Assembly (NCBI GenBank): GCA_964410105.1
Contig: CAYPFY010000020.1
Coordinates: 1 to 64,000 of the forward strand
DNA from: CAYPFY01 sp964410105
GTDB lineage: Bacteria > Bacteroidota > Ignavibacteria > UBA10030 > SZUA-254
Length of the DNA stretch: 64,000 bases
Reading direction: 5' to 3'
Below the pieces are notes generated by a model, which was not told where the DNA came from, made no database searches, and saw nothing but the letters and a program-made list of their open reading frames with translations. Of this stretch, positions 1-9,400 are shown one piece after another; position 1 is the stretch's first letter, and each line of letters begins with the position of its first letter. Position numbers and translations under genes: made by a program.

Positions 1-1756
1 TATTCGGACAGTTATCCGAGACCGCCGGGGGTGAGAAATTCACAATGGCGGAGCCTGAGCCGGGGGAGCTTTCCGACACCGTCACGCTCGGGGGGCAGGC
101 GATGACCGGTTTCTGCGTATCGACCACAGTCACCGTAAACGAACAGCTTTGCCCTGTCGACGAAGAGCAGTTCACTGTCGTCGTCCCGATCGGGAAGAAT
201 GATCCGGAAGCCGGCACAGAGATCACCGTCCCGCAGGAACCAGTCGTTGTCGGGGCCGGGTAATTCACCGTCGCCCCGCATTCTCCCGAAAAATTCTTCA
301 CAACAATATTGCCGGGACAACTGATCTCGCACGCACCCGTGGTCCCCTCCAGGTATGTCGAATAATTTCCGGCCGGGGCCACGGTGGGCCTCACAACCTG
401 TCTGCCGCTATTACTCGTCGCTGATATATAGTACGACAACACATTTCCCGACGGCTGTCCCGGTATCGTCGCCGAAAACGTGTCAGTCGCAACCTGCGTC
501 ATCGCTACCGCCTGGAAACCGCTTTGAACGTTTAACGTCCAGTTCACCTCCGCATGGCTCACCCCTGTCGGCGTCTTGACATACGCCCGCACCTCATAAC
601 CCCCCTGGTTAGTGATCGTATCGGGATACCATGCATGCGCAATAAAAATCGGATCGTCCTGCGGAAATTCTTTCGTGATGCAGTGTATCGCCCCCTGACG
701 AGCCGCATAATACTTAGACTGTATCCCGACGATCCTGTAGCCCGGCATCGCCTCCCTGTACGTACTGAGAGCCACCGTGTCGGTGGCCGGGTTATCGTAT
801 GTCGGCACCAGAACGGTGCGGTTTAGAATAAGAGAATTCGCATACCCCGCCTCGGAGGTGATGTAGGTAAGCCCTCCCTGATTATAGGTGGGGGCTGCCT
901 TGATTCTGATGAATTTATAGGGGCGGCCGTAACAGCTGGTCCTCTGCTTCATGACCGAGATGGCCCCTTCGAGGGCGGTGCTGTCGCCGAAAAACGTATC
1001 CACGCTCGGGTCATGATTGGAAGAGGGGATCTCATTGACGATAAAAGTCTCCTCGTTAATCAGCTTCATGTAATAGTCGATGTGGATCTTATAATTGGCC
1101 ACTGTCACAAGATCGTTTATCCCGAACAGCGACCTGTCAATGCCCGTTTGAAATTCATCGCAGATGAGCCGACCGTGGCCGTCGGTGAGAAAATTGCCCC
1201 CGTCCATGACCGATGTGCTTGTAAAGGGTTCGCCCAGAAACTCGCCGATGGTTGTATCGATGTCGCGCCCTGCCATGGTGGGAATCCCGTTGCCGTAGAT
1301 CGTGTAAGGACCCCAGTCGCGGATCCAGACCTTGTCCAGATCGTCAGGAAGCGGCGGGAAAGGAATAATGTGAAGATGGGGCGATGGACCTATTCCGAGG
1401 GCGGCGAGGGTATCGGCGACGTGGTAATCGCTGTAAAGGTATGGGCCGTATTTGCCTGTATGCGACGTATCGTCGATGACATAAACTTCCACCCCTTCGT
1501 TGAGCGCTTCCGTGAGGATAGCCGTCTGAGTCTGGAGTGTGCCGTAGTAGCGTCCTGTCCAGTACTCCGTCCAGCCGAAGGTCTGTGCATTGGTGAAGAT
1601 TTTGTAGAATTCCTTTTCATCCCAGCGGAGAACGATCCCTTTGAGCTGTTCGAACTCCGCGGGAGACCGGACTATAGATCCGGTTTGGGGAAAAAGAGGC
1701 GACGAAATAATCGTCAAAGCAAGCAAAACATGACGCGCGCGAGCGAGGATTCTCAT
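1..1756 (-). CDS. Secreted peptidylarginine/agmatine-deiminase-like protein with HYR repeats (C-terminus outside window)
   Basis: The reverse-strand frame is open from ATG at 1756 to the window edge (585 codons, no stop), so the C-terminus is missing. About 24 N-terminal residues form a signal peptide ending near LFPQTG. The next ~350 residues carry landmarks of the PAD_porph/agmatine deiminase family, which hydrolyses guanidino groups of arginine or agmatine: RDWGPY near residue 146, MDGGNF near 184, KIHIDYY near 224 and the nucleophile context GAIHCITKE with Cys near 359. An Ig-like beta region follows (about 375-475), then at least two HYR modules (CPGNIVV..., CPPSVTV...). Catalytic domain plus Ig domain recalls P. 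gingivalis PPAD, a T9SS cargo; a T9SS tail here would lie outside the window and is only inferred. Whether the substrate is protein arginine or agmatine cannot be told. No clear FCB-type promoter was found upstream. Confidence 0.85.
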   Translation of the reverse strand, partial: MRILARARHVLLALTIISSPLFPQTGSIVRSPAEFEQLKGIVLRWDEKEFYKIFTNAQTFGWTEYWTGRYYGTLQTQTAILTEALNEGVEVYVIDDTSHTGKYGPYLYSDYHVADTLAALGIGPSPHLHIIPFPPLPDDLDKVWIRDWGPYTIYGNGIPTMAGRDIDTTIGEFLGEPFTSTSVMDGGNFLTDGHGRLICDEFQTGIDRSLFGINDLVTVANYKIHIDYYMKLINEETFIVNEIPSSNHDPSVDTFFGDSTALEGAISVMKQRTSCYGRPYKFIRIKAAPTYNQGGLTYITSEAGYANSLILNRTVLVPTYDNPATDTVALSTYREAMPGYRIVGIQSKYYAARQGAIHCITKEFPQDDPIFIAHAWYPDTITNQGGYEVRAYVKTPTGVSHAEVNWTLNVQSGFQAVAMTQVATDTFSATIPGQPSGNVLSYYISATSNSGRQVVRPTVAPAGNYSTYLEGTTGACEISCPGNIVVKNFSGECGATVNYPAPTTTGSCGTVISVPASGSFFPIGTTTVNCSSSTGQSCSFTVTVVDTQKPVIACPPSVTVSESSPGSGSAIVNFSPPAVSDNCPN

Positions 1757-2189
1757 CTCTCCAGTCTAACTCACTGATTCAAATCTGAAAACCGGATGAC
1801 TTTTGAATGGGGCGGGAAGCTTTCGGTTACTCTCAAAAGGTAGCCAAATGTGATCGGAGATTCAAAAAATCATCGGGAATAGGACCTTTTCACGAAAAAT
1901 ACCTCGCCCACCCCAAAAAAAGTTCGGGAAAATCAGACAGATTTAGACACTTTTTGCGGATGTGGGACTGAACCCCCTCAACCCTCCTCGAATCATAATT
2001 CATCAATTAGCTGATTCGTTCCCGATTCGACCGTTTTACCCATTTTACGAATGATAATTCGCATAAATTAACGAGTGAGTGAGACCTTCCCGCCGGGGCT
2101 AATTTTGCCAGCGATGGCGTGAGGCGTGCGATTGCTCGTTGGACAACTCAAAGGTCACATCGACGTCCGGGAATAGTTGCATCACACCA
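1757..2189. other. Divergent intergenic region without a gene
   Basis: No credible reading frame lies between the divergent deiminase and transhydrogenase genes. Two small inverted repeats are visible: CGAATCA/TGATTCG at 1989-2018 and CGAAT-gata-ATTCG at 2048-2061. They could be regulatory, but nothing ties them to a regulator. Confidence 0.4.
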
Positions 2190-2221
2190 TTCGGCAAGTC
2201 GCATATTTTTTTGTATCTTCT
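2190..2221 (+). promoter_or_regulatory. FCB-type promoter for the transhydrogenase operon
   Basis: TTCG at 2190-2193 is followed by exactly 20 bases and TATCTTCT at 2214-2221. The same layout precedes many other genes in this window. It predicts transcription starting about 30 bases upstream of the pnt start codon. Confidence 0.5.
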
Positions 2222-2259
2222 CTCAAATTTCATCCCATTTCAGCATCATGGAGCATCAG

Positions 2260-3423
2260 ATGCTCGTCGGCGTGCCGTCCGAAGAGTCTCCTCAGGAATG
2301 GCGGGTTGCGCTCGTTCCCGCTGTCGTGCCTGCACTGGCGAAAGTCGGTCTGCAAGTTCTTCTCGAGCGGGGAGCGGGGGAAAAAGCCGGGTATCCCGAT
2401 GAACTTTACAAAAAACAGGGAGCCTCCGTCACGGCGGACCGGTTGCAGCTTCTGGCGGACGCCGACATCATCCTACCGATCAGCGGGCTGAAAACCGCCC
2501 TGCAAAAAAACGGATTTAATAATCCGGGAAAGATCCTCGTCGGCCTTCTCAACCCTTTTGCCGCACCGGAAGCCGTCCGCGCGCTTGCGGAGCGGCGCGT
2601 GACCGCGTTCGCCCTTGAATTTCTCCCGAGGATCAGCCGCGCTCAGTCGATGGATGCGCTCACCTCGATGGCGACGATAGCGGGATACAAGGCCGTGCTT
2701 CTGGCCGCTGGTATTCTCAAGAAAATGTTCCCCATGATGTTCACTGCGGCCGGGACCATCACCCCGGCAAAGATCCTCATTGTCGGAGCGGGCGTAGCGG
2801 GGTTGCAGGCCGTTGCGACCGCCCGCAGGCTGGGGGCAGTTGTCCAGGCTTACGACGTGAGGCCGGCCGTGAAGGAGCAGATAGAGAGTCTCGGGGCTAA
2901 ATTCGTCGAGCTGGGAATCGAGACAAAGGAAGCGGAGGGGTCGGGCGGATATGCGAAATCGATGGGGGAAGAGTTTTACCGGCGCCAGAGAGAAATGTTG
3001 GCTCGCGTGATCGCCGAAAGCGACGTCGTCATCACGACGGCCTCCATCCCGGGGAAAAAAGCCCCGGTCCTCATCACACGGGATATGGTAGCGGGGATGC
3101 AGCCGGGCTCCGTGATCATGGATCTGGCTGCGGAGACAGGGGGCAACTGTGAGCTCACCCGTCCCGGTGAGACGTTCGAGCAAGACGGAGTTGTCATTGC
3201 CGGTCCTTTAAATCTCCCCGCAACCGTTCCCTACCAGGCGAGTCAGCTGTACGCCAAGAACGTCGTCACATTCCTGCAGAATATGGTAAAGGACGGAAGG
3301 CTGACAATTGACCGGGAGGATGAGATCATCAGGGACACCCTCCTCACCGAGGGGGGAGAAATCGTGAACGACCGGATCCGGGCTCTGCTCGGCATGCCGC
3401 TTCTCAGTGGAGCTCAGGGATGA
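2260..3423 (+). CDS. pntAA: NAD(P)+ transhydrogenase alpha subunit, NAD(H)-binding part (PntAA)
   Basis: This is the soluble NAD(H)-binding domain I of the proton-translocating transhydrogenase, which couples hydride transfer between NADH and NADP+ to proton flow. Visible: the N-terminal GVP.E....RVALVP signature, RAQSMDALTSMATIAGYKA at about residues 127-145, the GAGVAG nucleotide loop at 176-181 and YDVRPAVKEQ at about 198-207. Length (387 aa) suits a stand-alone PntAA. I chose ATG 2260 because GGAG lies six bases ahead and the family normally starts with M..GVP; an in-frame ATG at 2248 is possible. The stop overlaps the next start by four bases (ATGA), showing translational coupling to the membrane subunit. 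Confidence 0.93.
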   Translation: MLVGVPSEESPQEWRVALVPAVVPALAKVGLQVLLERGAGEKAGYPDELYKKQGASVTADRLQLLADADIILPISGLKTALQKNGFNNPGKILVGLLNPFAAPEAVRALAERRVTAFALEFLPRISRAQSMDALTSMATIAGYKAVLLAAGILKKMFPMMFTAAGTITPAKILIVGAGVAGLQAVATARRLGAVVQAYDVRPAVKEQIESLGAKFVELGIETKEAEGSGGYAKSMGEEFYRRQREMLARVIAESDVVITTASIPGKKAPVLITRDMVAGMQPGSVIMDLAAETGGNCELTRPGETFEQDGVVIAGPLNLPATVPYQASQLYAKNVVTFLQNMVKDGRLTIDREDEIIRDTLLTEGGEIVNDRIRALLGMPLLSGAQG

Positions 3424-5225
3424 CGACCGAACTCGAGATCGGCCTTTACATATTCATGCTGGCGGGATTCCTCGGTTACCACATCATCACGCGGGTTCCT
3501 CCCCTGCTCCACACCCCTCTCATGTCTGCCACGAATGCAATTGCCGGAATATCGCTCGTAGGATCGCTTGTCGTCGCCGGGGCAGACTACGGCCCCTTGA
3601 GCACAGCCCTGGGATTCATCGCCGTCACCTGTTCCTCGACGAACGTGGTAGGGGGCTTTCTGATCACCGACCGCATGTTAAAGATGTTCAGGACGGCGAA
3701 AGATCAGACCGACGGGAGGCGACGGTTCACGTTGGATCCGAAGCTCCTTCTCGGGCTTCCCGTACTCATCATCGCGCTCCTTGTATTTCTCTATTTTTCA
3801 CAGGAACTCAGGTCAGACGTGGAGCGCTTCGTTCATGAGTTTTTATCGGGTCAGATCCTGCGGTATTTTTACGTCCTCTCGGCAGCCCTCTTCATCCTGG
3901 GACTGAAGGGATTGAGTTCGCCAAAATTCGCCCGCCGCGGAATGTTCCTCGCCGAGGCCGGGATGCTCCTGGCTGTCGCCGGCACCCTTTTCCATCCCGA
4001 GATCGTCACGTACAAATGGATCGCGCTCGGCATCCTCATCGGATCGGTCATCGGGGGCACGATGGGCCTCAGAATACCGATGACGGCCGTGCCGCAGAGG
4101 ACAGCCCTCTCGCATTCGCTCGGGGCGCTCGCGGCATGTCTGGTGGGCATCTCGGAATACTTCCGGCACAGCGAGGGGCTCGCCGCCACCGTCATGACGC
4201 CGCTCGGATTTCAGGTGGTGATCGGAGGGCTGACCTTCACGGGAAGCCTCATGGCAGCGGCGAAATTGCAGGGAGTACTCCCGGGCCACCCGATCACCTA
4301 CAAAGGCCAGAATGTGTTTAATCTCACCCTCCTGGGAGTGATAATCCTCAGCCTGGTCTATCTGGTGGTAGCATCCCAGGGAGGATCGACGGTCTTTATC
4401 ATCATGGTAAGTCTGGCCCTCATCTTCGGCCTTCTGCTTGTCATCCCGATCGGAGCTGCGGACATGCCGGTCGTGATCGCGTTGCTTAACTCCTATGGAG
4501 GTTTGGCGGACGCGTCGATGGGATTCGTTCTGATGAATAAGATTCAGATCATCACCGGCTCGTTGGACGGAACCTCAGGATTTCTCCTTTCGCTCTTGAT
4601 GTGCCGGGCGATGAACCGCTCCGCGATGAATGTCCTCTTCGGGGCGTTTGGAAAAGTCCAGACAGAGGAGGCGGGCAAAGCCGTAGAGGCGAAAGGGTCG
4701 GTACGAAGCATCGAGCCGGACGAGATGACGGCATTACTGGACGGGATACAGTCGGTAGTCATCGTGCCAGGATACGGAATGGCCGTCGCGCAGGCCCAGT
4801 ACGGCGTCGCGGAATTCGCCAAAATGTTGATGAAGCGGGGAGTGGACGTGAAATACGCTATTCACCCGGTTGCGGGGCGGATGCCGGGGCACATGAACGT
4901 CCTCCTGGCGGAGGCGAACGTCCCGTACGACCAGCTCTATGAAATGGAGCAGATCAACCCGTATTTTCCGCAGACGGACATGGCGCTCGTTGTCGGCGCG
5001 AACGACGTCACCAATCCCGCGGCAAGGAGCGACCGCGGAAGTCCTCTCTATGGAATGCCCATCCTTGAAGTCGACCGTTCGAAGTCCATTGTCGTGTTCA
5101 AACGAAGCCTTGCGCCGGGCTTCGCGGGAGTAGAAAACGAGCTCTATTACAATCCGAAGTGCATGATGCTCTTCGGCGATGCGAAGGAAAGCTTCAACAA
5201 GCTCTTCGTGGCGATGAAATCCTAA
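3420..5225 (+). CDS. pntB: Fused transhydrogenase membrane subunit PntAB-PntB
   Basis: A 601-residue membrane protein. Residues 1 to about 95 are the small alpha-2 (PntAB) subunit with three membrane helices. After a charged linker, about 110-430 form the PntB membrane domain II, and the C-terminal ~160 residues are the NADP(H)-binding domain III, with VPGYGMAVAQAQ at about 449-460, HPVAGRMPGHMNVLLAEA soon after and VVGANDVTNPAA further on. PntAB and PntB are usually separate (Rhodospirillum type), or PntAB is fused to PntAA (E. coli type). Here it is joined to PntB without a break. With the upstream gene the enzyme is complete, so it should be functional and located in the inner membrane. 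Confidence 0.92.
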   Translation: MTTELEIGLYIFMLAGFLGYHIITRVPPLLHTPLMSATNAIAGISLVGSLVVAGADYGPLSTALGFIAVTCSSTNVVGGFLITDRMLKMFRTAKDQTDGRRRFTLDPKLLLGLPVLIIALLVFLYFSQELRSDVERFVHEFLSGQILRYFYVLSAALFILGLKGLSSPKFARRGMFLAEAGMLLAVAGTLFHPEIVTYKWIALGILIGSVIGGTMGLRIPMTAVPQRTALSHSLGALAACLVGISEYFRHSEGLAATVMTPLGFQVVIGGLTFTGSLMAAAKLQGVLPGHPITYKGQNVFNLTLLGVIILSLVYLVVASQGGSTVFIIMVSLALIFGLLLVIPIGAADMPVVIALLNSYGGLADASMGFVLMNKIQIITGSLDGTSGFLLSLLMCRAMNRSAMNVLFGAFGKVQTEEAGKAVEAKGSVRSIEPDEMTALLDGIQSVVIVPGYGMAVAQAQYGVAEFAKMLMKRGVDVKYAIHPVAGRMPGHMNVLLAEANVPYDQLYEMEQINPYFPQTDMALVVGANDVTNPAARSDRGSPLYGMPILEVDRSKSIVVFKRSLAPGFAGVENELYYNPKCMMLFGDAKESFNKLFVAMKS

Positions 5226-5246
5226 CACAAAGGAAGGAGGTTCCCC

Positions 5247-5681
5247 ATGATGACAATCCGTCAGATTTTGGAAAAAAAGGGTGGTGAGGTAAGCTCTGTC
5301 CCGCCCGGATCGACGGTTTACGACGCCATCAAGCTCATGGCGGATAAAAACATCGGCGCCGTGCTGGTGCTTGAGGGAGAACGGCTGGCGGGCATATTGT
5401 CCGAGCGCGATTATGCGAGGAAAGTGATACTCAAGGGTCGTTCATCGAAGAAAACGATGGTCAGCGAGATCATGACGGCGGATGTCGTCACGATCGGACC
5501 GGAGCGGACGATCGAGGAATGCATGGCGGTGATGACGCATAAACGGATCCGTCATCTCCCCGTGTATGAATCCGGCAAGCTGGTGGGCATGATCTCGATC
5601 GGGGACATTGTGAAGGCGATCATTTCCGAGCAGGAATACACGATCAAACAGCTGGAGAATTACATCACGGGCGGGCGATAG
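5247..5681 (+). CDS. CBS-domain-pair protein
   Basis: A 144-residue soluble protein made almost entirely of two CBS motifs: about 8-60 (SVPPGSTVYDAIKLMADKNI...GILSERDYARKV) and about 72-125 (IMTADVVTIGPERTIEECMAVMTHKRIRHLPV in two parts, GMISIGDIVKA). Such stand-alone pairs bind adenine nucleotides and often report energy charge. A strong Shine-Dalgarno (AAGGAGGT type) lies just upstream, and the gene is only 21 bases behind pntB, so it is probably in the pnt operon; a link to adenylate or NAD(P)H state is an inference. ATG ATG occurs at the start; either could be used. Confidence 0.9.
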   Translation: MMTIRQILEKKGGEVSSVPPGSTVYDAIKLMADKNIGAVLVLEGERLAGILSERDYARKVILKGRSSKKTMVSEIMTADVVTIGPERTIEECMAVMTHKRIRHLPVYESGKLVGMISIGDIVKAIISEQEYTIKQLENYITGGR

Positions 5682-5741
5682 AGACAGGGGGCGGGGTCTC
5701 AGCGGATTCCCCAAAGCGTCGCGGAGATCGGGATTAACCCC

Positions 5742-5764
5742 GTTCCTAGGGATTTTCCAGGAAC
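5742..5764. terminator. Possible hairpin between convergent genes
   Basis: GTTCCT and AGGAAC form a six-base stem around an 11-base loop between the converging CBS gene and the 86-residue gene. There is no U-run on either strand, so an intrinsic terminator is only weakly supported. Confidence 0.25.
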
Positions 5765-5779
5765 AACTTCGGGAGGCGG

Positions 5780-6040
5780 CTACTTCTTATTGTGCATCGA
5801 CTTGATCGCATTGGTGTCGAACGAAACCAATTCGACCACACGCGCCTTTGGCCGCACAAAAGTGGGCACGGCCAGGAGGGCCTCATTCTCATTCTCCGCC
5901 TCCACAATCGCATAGCCGGTGTGTTCACCTGATGGGCATGCCCATTTGAAGTGTGTAAGATAGCCGGCGGCAAGGAGAAAATCGAGAGTCTTGAGACACT
6001 CTTCCGCAGTATGGGGTGAGACGATCAAAAAAGATTGCAT
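5780..6040 (-). CDS. Small conserved-looking hypothetical protein (86 aa)
   Basis: I do not recognise a family with certainty. The 86-residue protein has no signal peptide or membrane helix. The alternation MQSFLIVSPHTAEECLKTL...GYAIVEAENENEALLAVP is the beta-alpha-beta pattern of small dimeric alpha/beta-barrel (ferredoxin-like) proteins such as the DUF3303 or muconolactone-isomerase-like groups. It is preceded by AAAGGA at a good distance from the ATG and by an FCB-type promoter, so it is very likely a real gene. Confidence 0.72.
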   Translation of the reverse strand: MQSFLIVSPHTAEECLKTLDFLLAAGYLTHFKWACPSGEHTGYAIVEAENENEALLAVPTFVRPKARVVELVSFDTNAIKSMHNKK

Positions 6041-6065
6041 ATCCTAGGTCCTTTCGAGACTGGGC

Positions 6066-6097
6066 AGAAGTTATAGAGATTTTTCAAGTGTGTCGAA
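6066..6097 (-). promoter_or_regulatory. FCB-type promoter for the 86-aa gene
   Basis: On the reverse strand TTCG (6097-6094) is followed by exactly 20 bases and TAACTTCT (6073-6066). This is almost the same arrangement as in front of the pnt operon. Confidence 0.5.
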
Positions 6098-6184
6098 TCC
6101 GATAATTCATCCGTATCCAAAGAATTAAAATCAGCCTAAAGTATTGGTGCCCGCCTTTTCGTTTCTGGATTCTTGCTGCGTCCA

Positions 6185-6289
6185 TCATTTCCCATGTTTG
6201 CCCCGTCTTATGAAAAGGCTGATGATGGCGATGAGAATCAGCGTAGCGAGGATGGCATCAGAAAACCAGCTGGGCGTCACATTATTCAT
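6185..6289 (-). CDS. 34-residue single-helix membrane protein
   Basis: A short frame encodes 34 residues: a polar N-terminus (MNNVTPSW), one uninterrupted hydrophobic stretch (ILATLILIAIISLFI, about residues 13-27) and a basic tail (RRGKHGK), so the tail should face the cytoplasm. The ribosome site is poor (only AGG nearby) and no family is recognised. It resembles in layout the small accessory subunits of membrane complexes. A second 34-residue protein of the same layout lies at 58931. The clean helix and positive-inside tail make coding plausible but not proven. Confidence 0.45.
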   Translation of the reverse strand: MNNVTPSWFSDAILATLILIAIISLFIRRGKHGK

Positions 6290-6490
6290 AAAACCTGGCC
6301 ATAGAAAGCGTTCCTGATCCTTTCCAGCAGATCAGGGTGATTCTTCGGGATTCAGCCCGTGGTAGAAATGTAGCACTTCCGCCTGAAGGAGGCAAATAGC
6401 AACTGACCGGAAAATGAGCGCCCTGGCCTCAGAATGGAAACGCCCGCTGGCGGTGCCAGGTCACCTCCCTGACGGCTGAACTACTTCACG
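6290..6490. other. Short gene-free stretch with a hairpin
   Basis: CCTGATC (6313-6319) and GATCAGG (6330-6336) form a perfect seven-base stem with a ten-base loop, downstream of the large T9SS gene and upstream of the small membrane protein gene on the reverse strand. No U-run follows. No other gene is seen. Confidence 0.35.
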
Positions 6491-9400
6491 CTACTTGAGA
6501 AGAACCATTTTTTTCACCCCTGTAAAATGTTTCGCCGGGTCGGTTGTGCTTGTCGCCTCCAGACGATAGAAGTAGATTCCGCTGGCCACGTCTCCCCCAT
6601 TCCACTCGACCGATTTCTGCCCGGCCCCTTCCACCTCATCCGCAAGGAGGGCGATCTGACGACCCAGAGGATCATAAATCCTGATCGTCACCTTACTCTC
6701 CACTGGCAACTGGTATCGTATCTCCGTCACCGGATTGAATGGATTCGGGTGATTCTGAAAAAGTTCATAGCTCGTCGGCAATTCCACTCCAACGGCAGGC
6801 TCAAATCCCAGGACGATCTCCCTTGACGGATCTGAGACGACTGTCGATCCATTCCCGCCTATGGACAATTCACGTCCTCCCACAGTGAGCGTTGCCCGCT
6901 CGTCATTCACAAATTTCCACTCGATCCGGACGGGGTACTCCGCTCCTGAGACTTTTACCGGGATCGACTTTTGGCGATTCGCATCCCCCATCTCGAACCA
7001 CCTGTTCGATCCATACCTCACATCCATGTCTTCCACCGGAGGCGGGGGCAGTTCAAACCGATCGAGGTTGATATTCTCCGCCCTGCACGAGAACTTTAAG
7101 GCCCGTTCCCTTCCCAGGGCATCCGTGATTACCAGCGATTGAGATTCCACTCCTTCCGGGATTGAGAAAAGTGACGATCCATGACCCGGTTGGCGCGGGG
7201 ATTGCTGTCGGGTGAAACCCTGCTCGTGGCTCGTATGGAGCACGATCCTCCCGGTACCGTTCACCTTCACCCAGTAGGCTACCCCAGGTTTCAGCGTATC
7301 CTCGATGTAATACCCTGTCCCTCCTGCGTAACCGTAAAAATTAGAGGCCCGCGATACCCCTGGCAAAAACTCTATCTCGGCCACCCGGGCGTCATACGAC
7401 GGCACACCGATCATATTCCACTTATCCGCCACTGACACAGTCTCCCTCGTGATCTCATATCCGATGATGGGAACAGAGGCGGGGTTTGGGTACTTCACCC
7501 AGTATCCGCGACTGTTCTGAAGGGTATCGGTCGCCAGATACGACCCGGCGAAGCGAAAGGCCCTTGAGGAAGCGCCCGGAAACAGAGACACTTTGCGATA
7601 ATCGCCGACTGTCATCGGCACTGAGACCATATTCCAGCCTGTCTTCACCTGGGCATCGATCTCTGCCAGTGAAAAGTAAGCCGCGATCGTATGATTCACT
7701 GTGGCGTGGTGGATTGTGTAGCTCGCTGGCGCACCCTGGTTTAAGCCATCCGTAAGGACGCTATCAATGCGATATTTTGACACGGGGGTGATGGCAAATG
7801 TTTGATCTGAATCCCTCTGCACGATCACAAAACCCGAGGGGCTTACGGCCCCATTCGCCCCCGCACTGACGGTGACCGATTCAAGAGTCGTATCGAGAGT
7901 CATCATCTTCAGTGAATCCTCCAGAATCCCGGGAGGGAGTTCTGACTGACTATAGTGGAGGGCGAGCCGTGTTTGCCAGTTGCTCCCCCCGTCGGTCGTG
8001 ATTTCATAAAGCCTGTCCACCATCCCATCGCCCCCCACGTCAAAGCCCACATTCAGCTGAGAATGGGGGCGTGGAACTCCGATCGCCCATTTCGTAAAGT
8101 GTGTCACGCTGTCGCTTGCGACCGTATTGGCCGACAAATTCACGCGACTCGGAAGGATGCGCCATACCCCGGAGAGAGTCTGAACGGCCGTATCGGGAAA
8201 GGCTGTCATCGTGAGTTTTGCCGGATACGTGCCGTTACCGTTGAACCGGACATACGTACTGTCGCTTTCGAAGCGGTACAGATTCAAGGAAGCGGAATCG
8301 AGCGCACGTCGGATCGTCCCCCGAAGCACGCTGCCGGAGCCGTTCAGAGACTGAAATCCGGAATTGTCCACGAAAAGCGTCTCGGCAGGGCTTATGGTCA
8401 CATCGCCCAGCACTGAACATTGGTTTTGGACATGGACATTACCGTTAGACTGCATGGCAGATCCGGAATCGAGCGCAAGATTATAGAATCCGCTTGAAAA
8501 CAGACCCTGTCCCCTCAGAGACACCGTTGAGTGAGAGGGATCGAATTCACCGCTCGTTTTGGCTGTCTTCCTCAAGAGTGCGGAGCCGGGCGGCAGGAGC
8601 CAGCTGCCGCCGACGACGATGCTGGTCGCGGCGGGCGGGCGAACCTCGAGGCGTCCATCTATCCTCACGTCTCCTTTCACGGTCAGTCGGGACAGATTTG
8701 ATGTAATAGTCAGGTGCCCCCCCGTCACGATGTTCAACGATGAGATGACGATGATATCCTGAATCTGGTAGATAACCGGATTAATTGATGCCGGCGGTAT
8801 GATCACGCTGTCCGGTTTGAGGGGAGCGCCCATCGGAGACCAGTTACTGTCGTTATTCCACGAAGAGTCGACGAGCCCTGTCCAGGTCTTTGCGCTCAGC
8901 GGAGAGAGCGCCGAGCACAGAACTGCTCCTCCTTGTCCGGCGACAAACGCTACCCGTTTGGAACCGGAGCGAGCCATTGCAACTGCGGAGAGAGAAACTC
9001 CAGCAGTGGTACCGAACGTCCAGTGGGCTCCGCCATCGGTCGTTTGAAGTACTGCCGGGACATACGAATCCCCAAGGGAGTCGGTGAGGTAACCTGACAC
9101 AACCCCGGTATTCGGGTCGGAGAAGGAAACACAGGAAAAAGATGCAAAGCCGTTATATTGTGAGGTCCACGTAGAGCCTCCGTTCGTCGTGTGAAGGATG
9201 ACCCCATAATAACCCCAAATGGATGAAGGACGGTTTCCTACCGCGGTCCCGTTATTGGCGTCTGCAAATGATACACCGTACAACGTGACGCCGGGCTGAT
9301 TGAACTGCGGGATCCACGTAGCCCCGCCATTTGTCGTGCGAAGGATTACACCTCCTGCGGTGTGATAGCCCACGGCGGTTCCGGTATTCACATCCGTAAA

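Noticed and set aside
1013..1777. 254-codon forward frame at the left end
   Set aside because: It is antisense to the deiminase-like gene, whose catalytic motifs are continuous on the reverse strand.
2119..2259. Upstream extension of the pntAA frame (47 codons)
   Set aside because: Arg/Ser-rich and unlike the family; the promoter and the GGAG site support starting at 2260.
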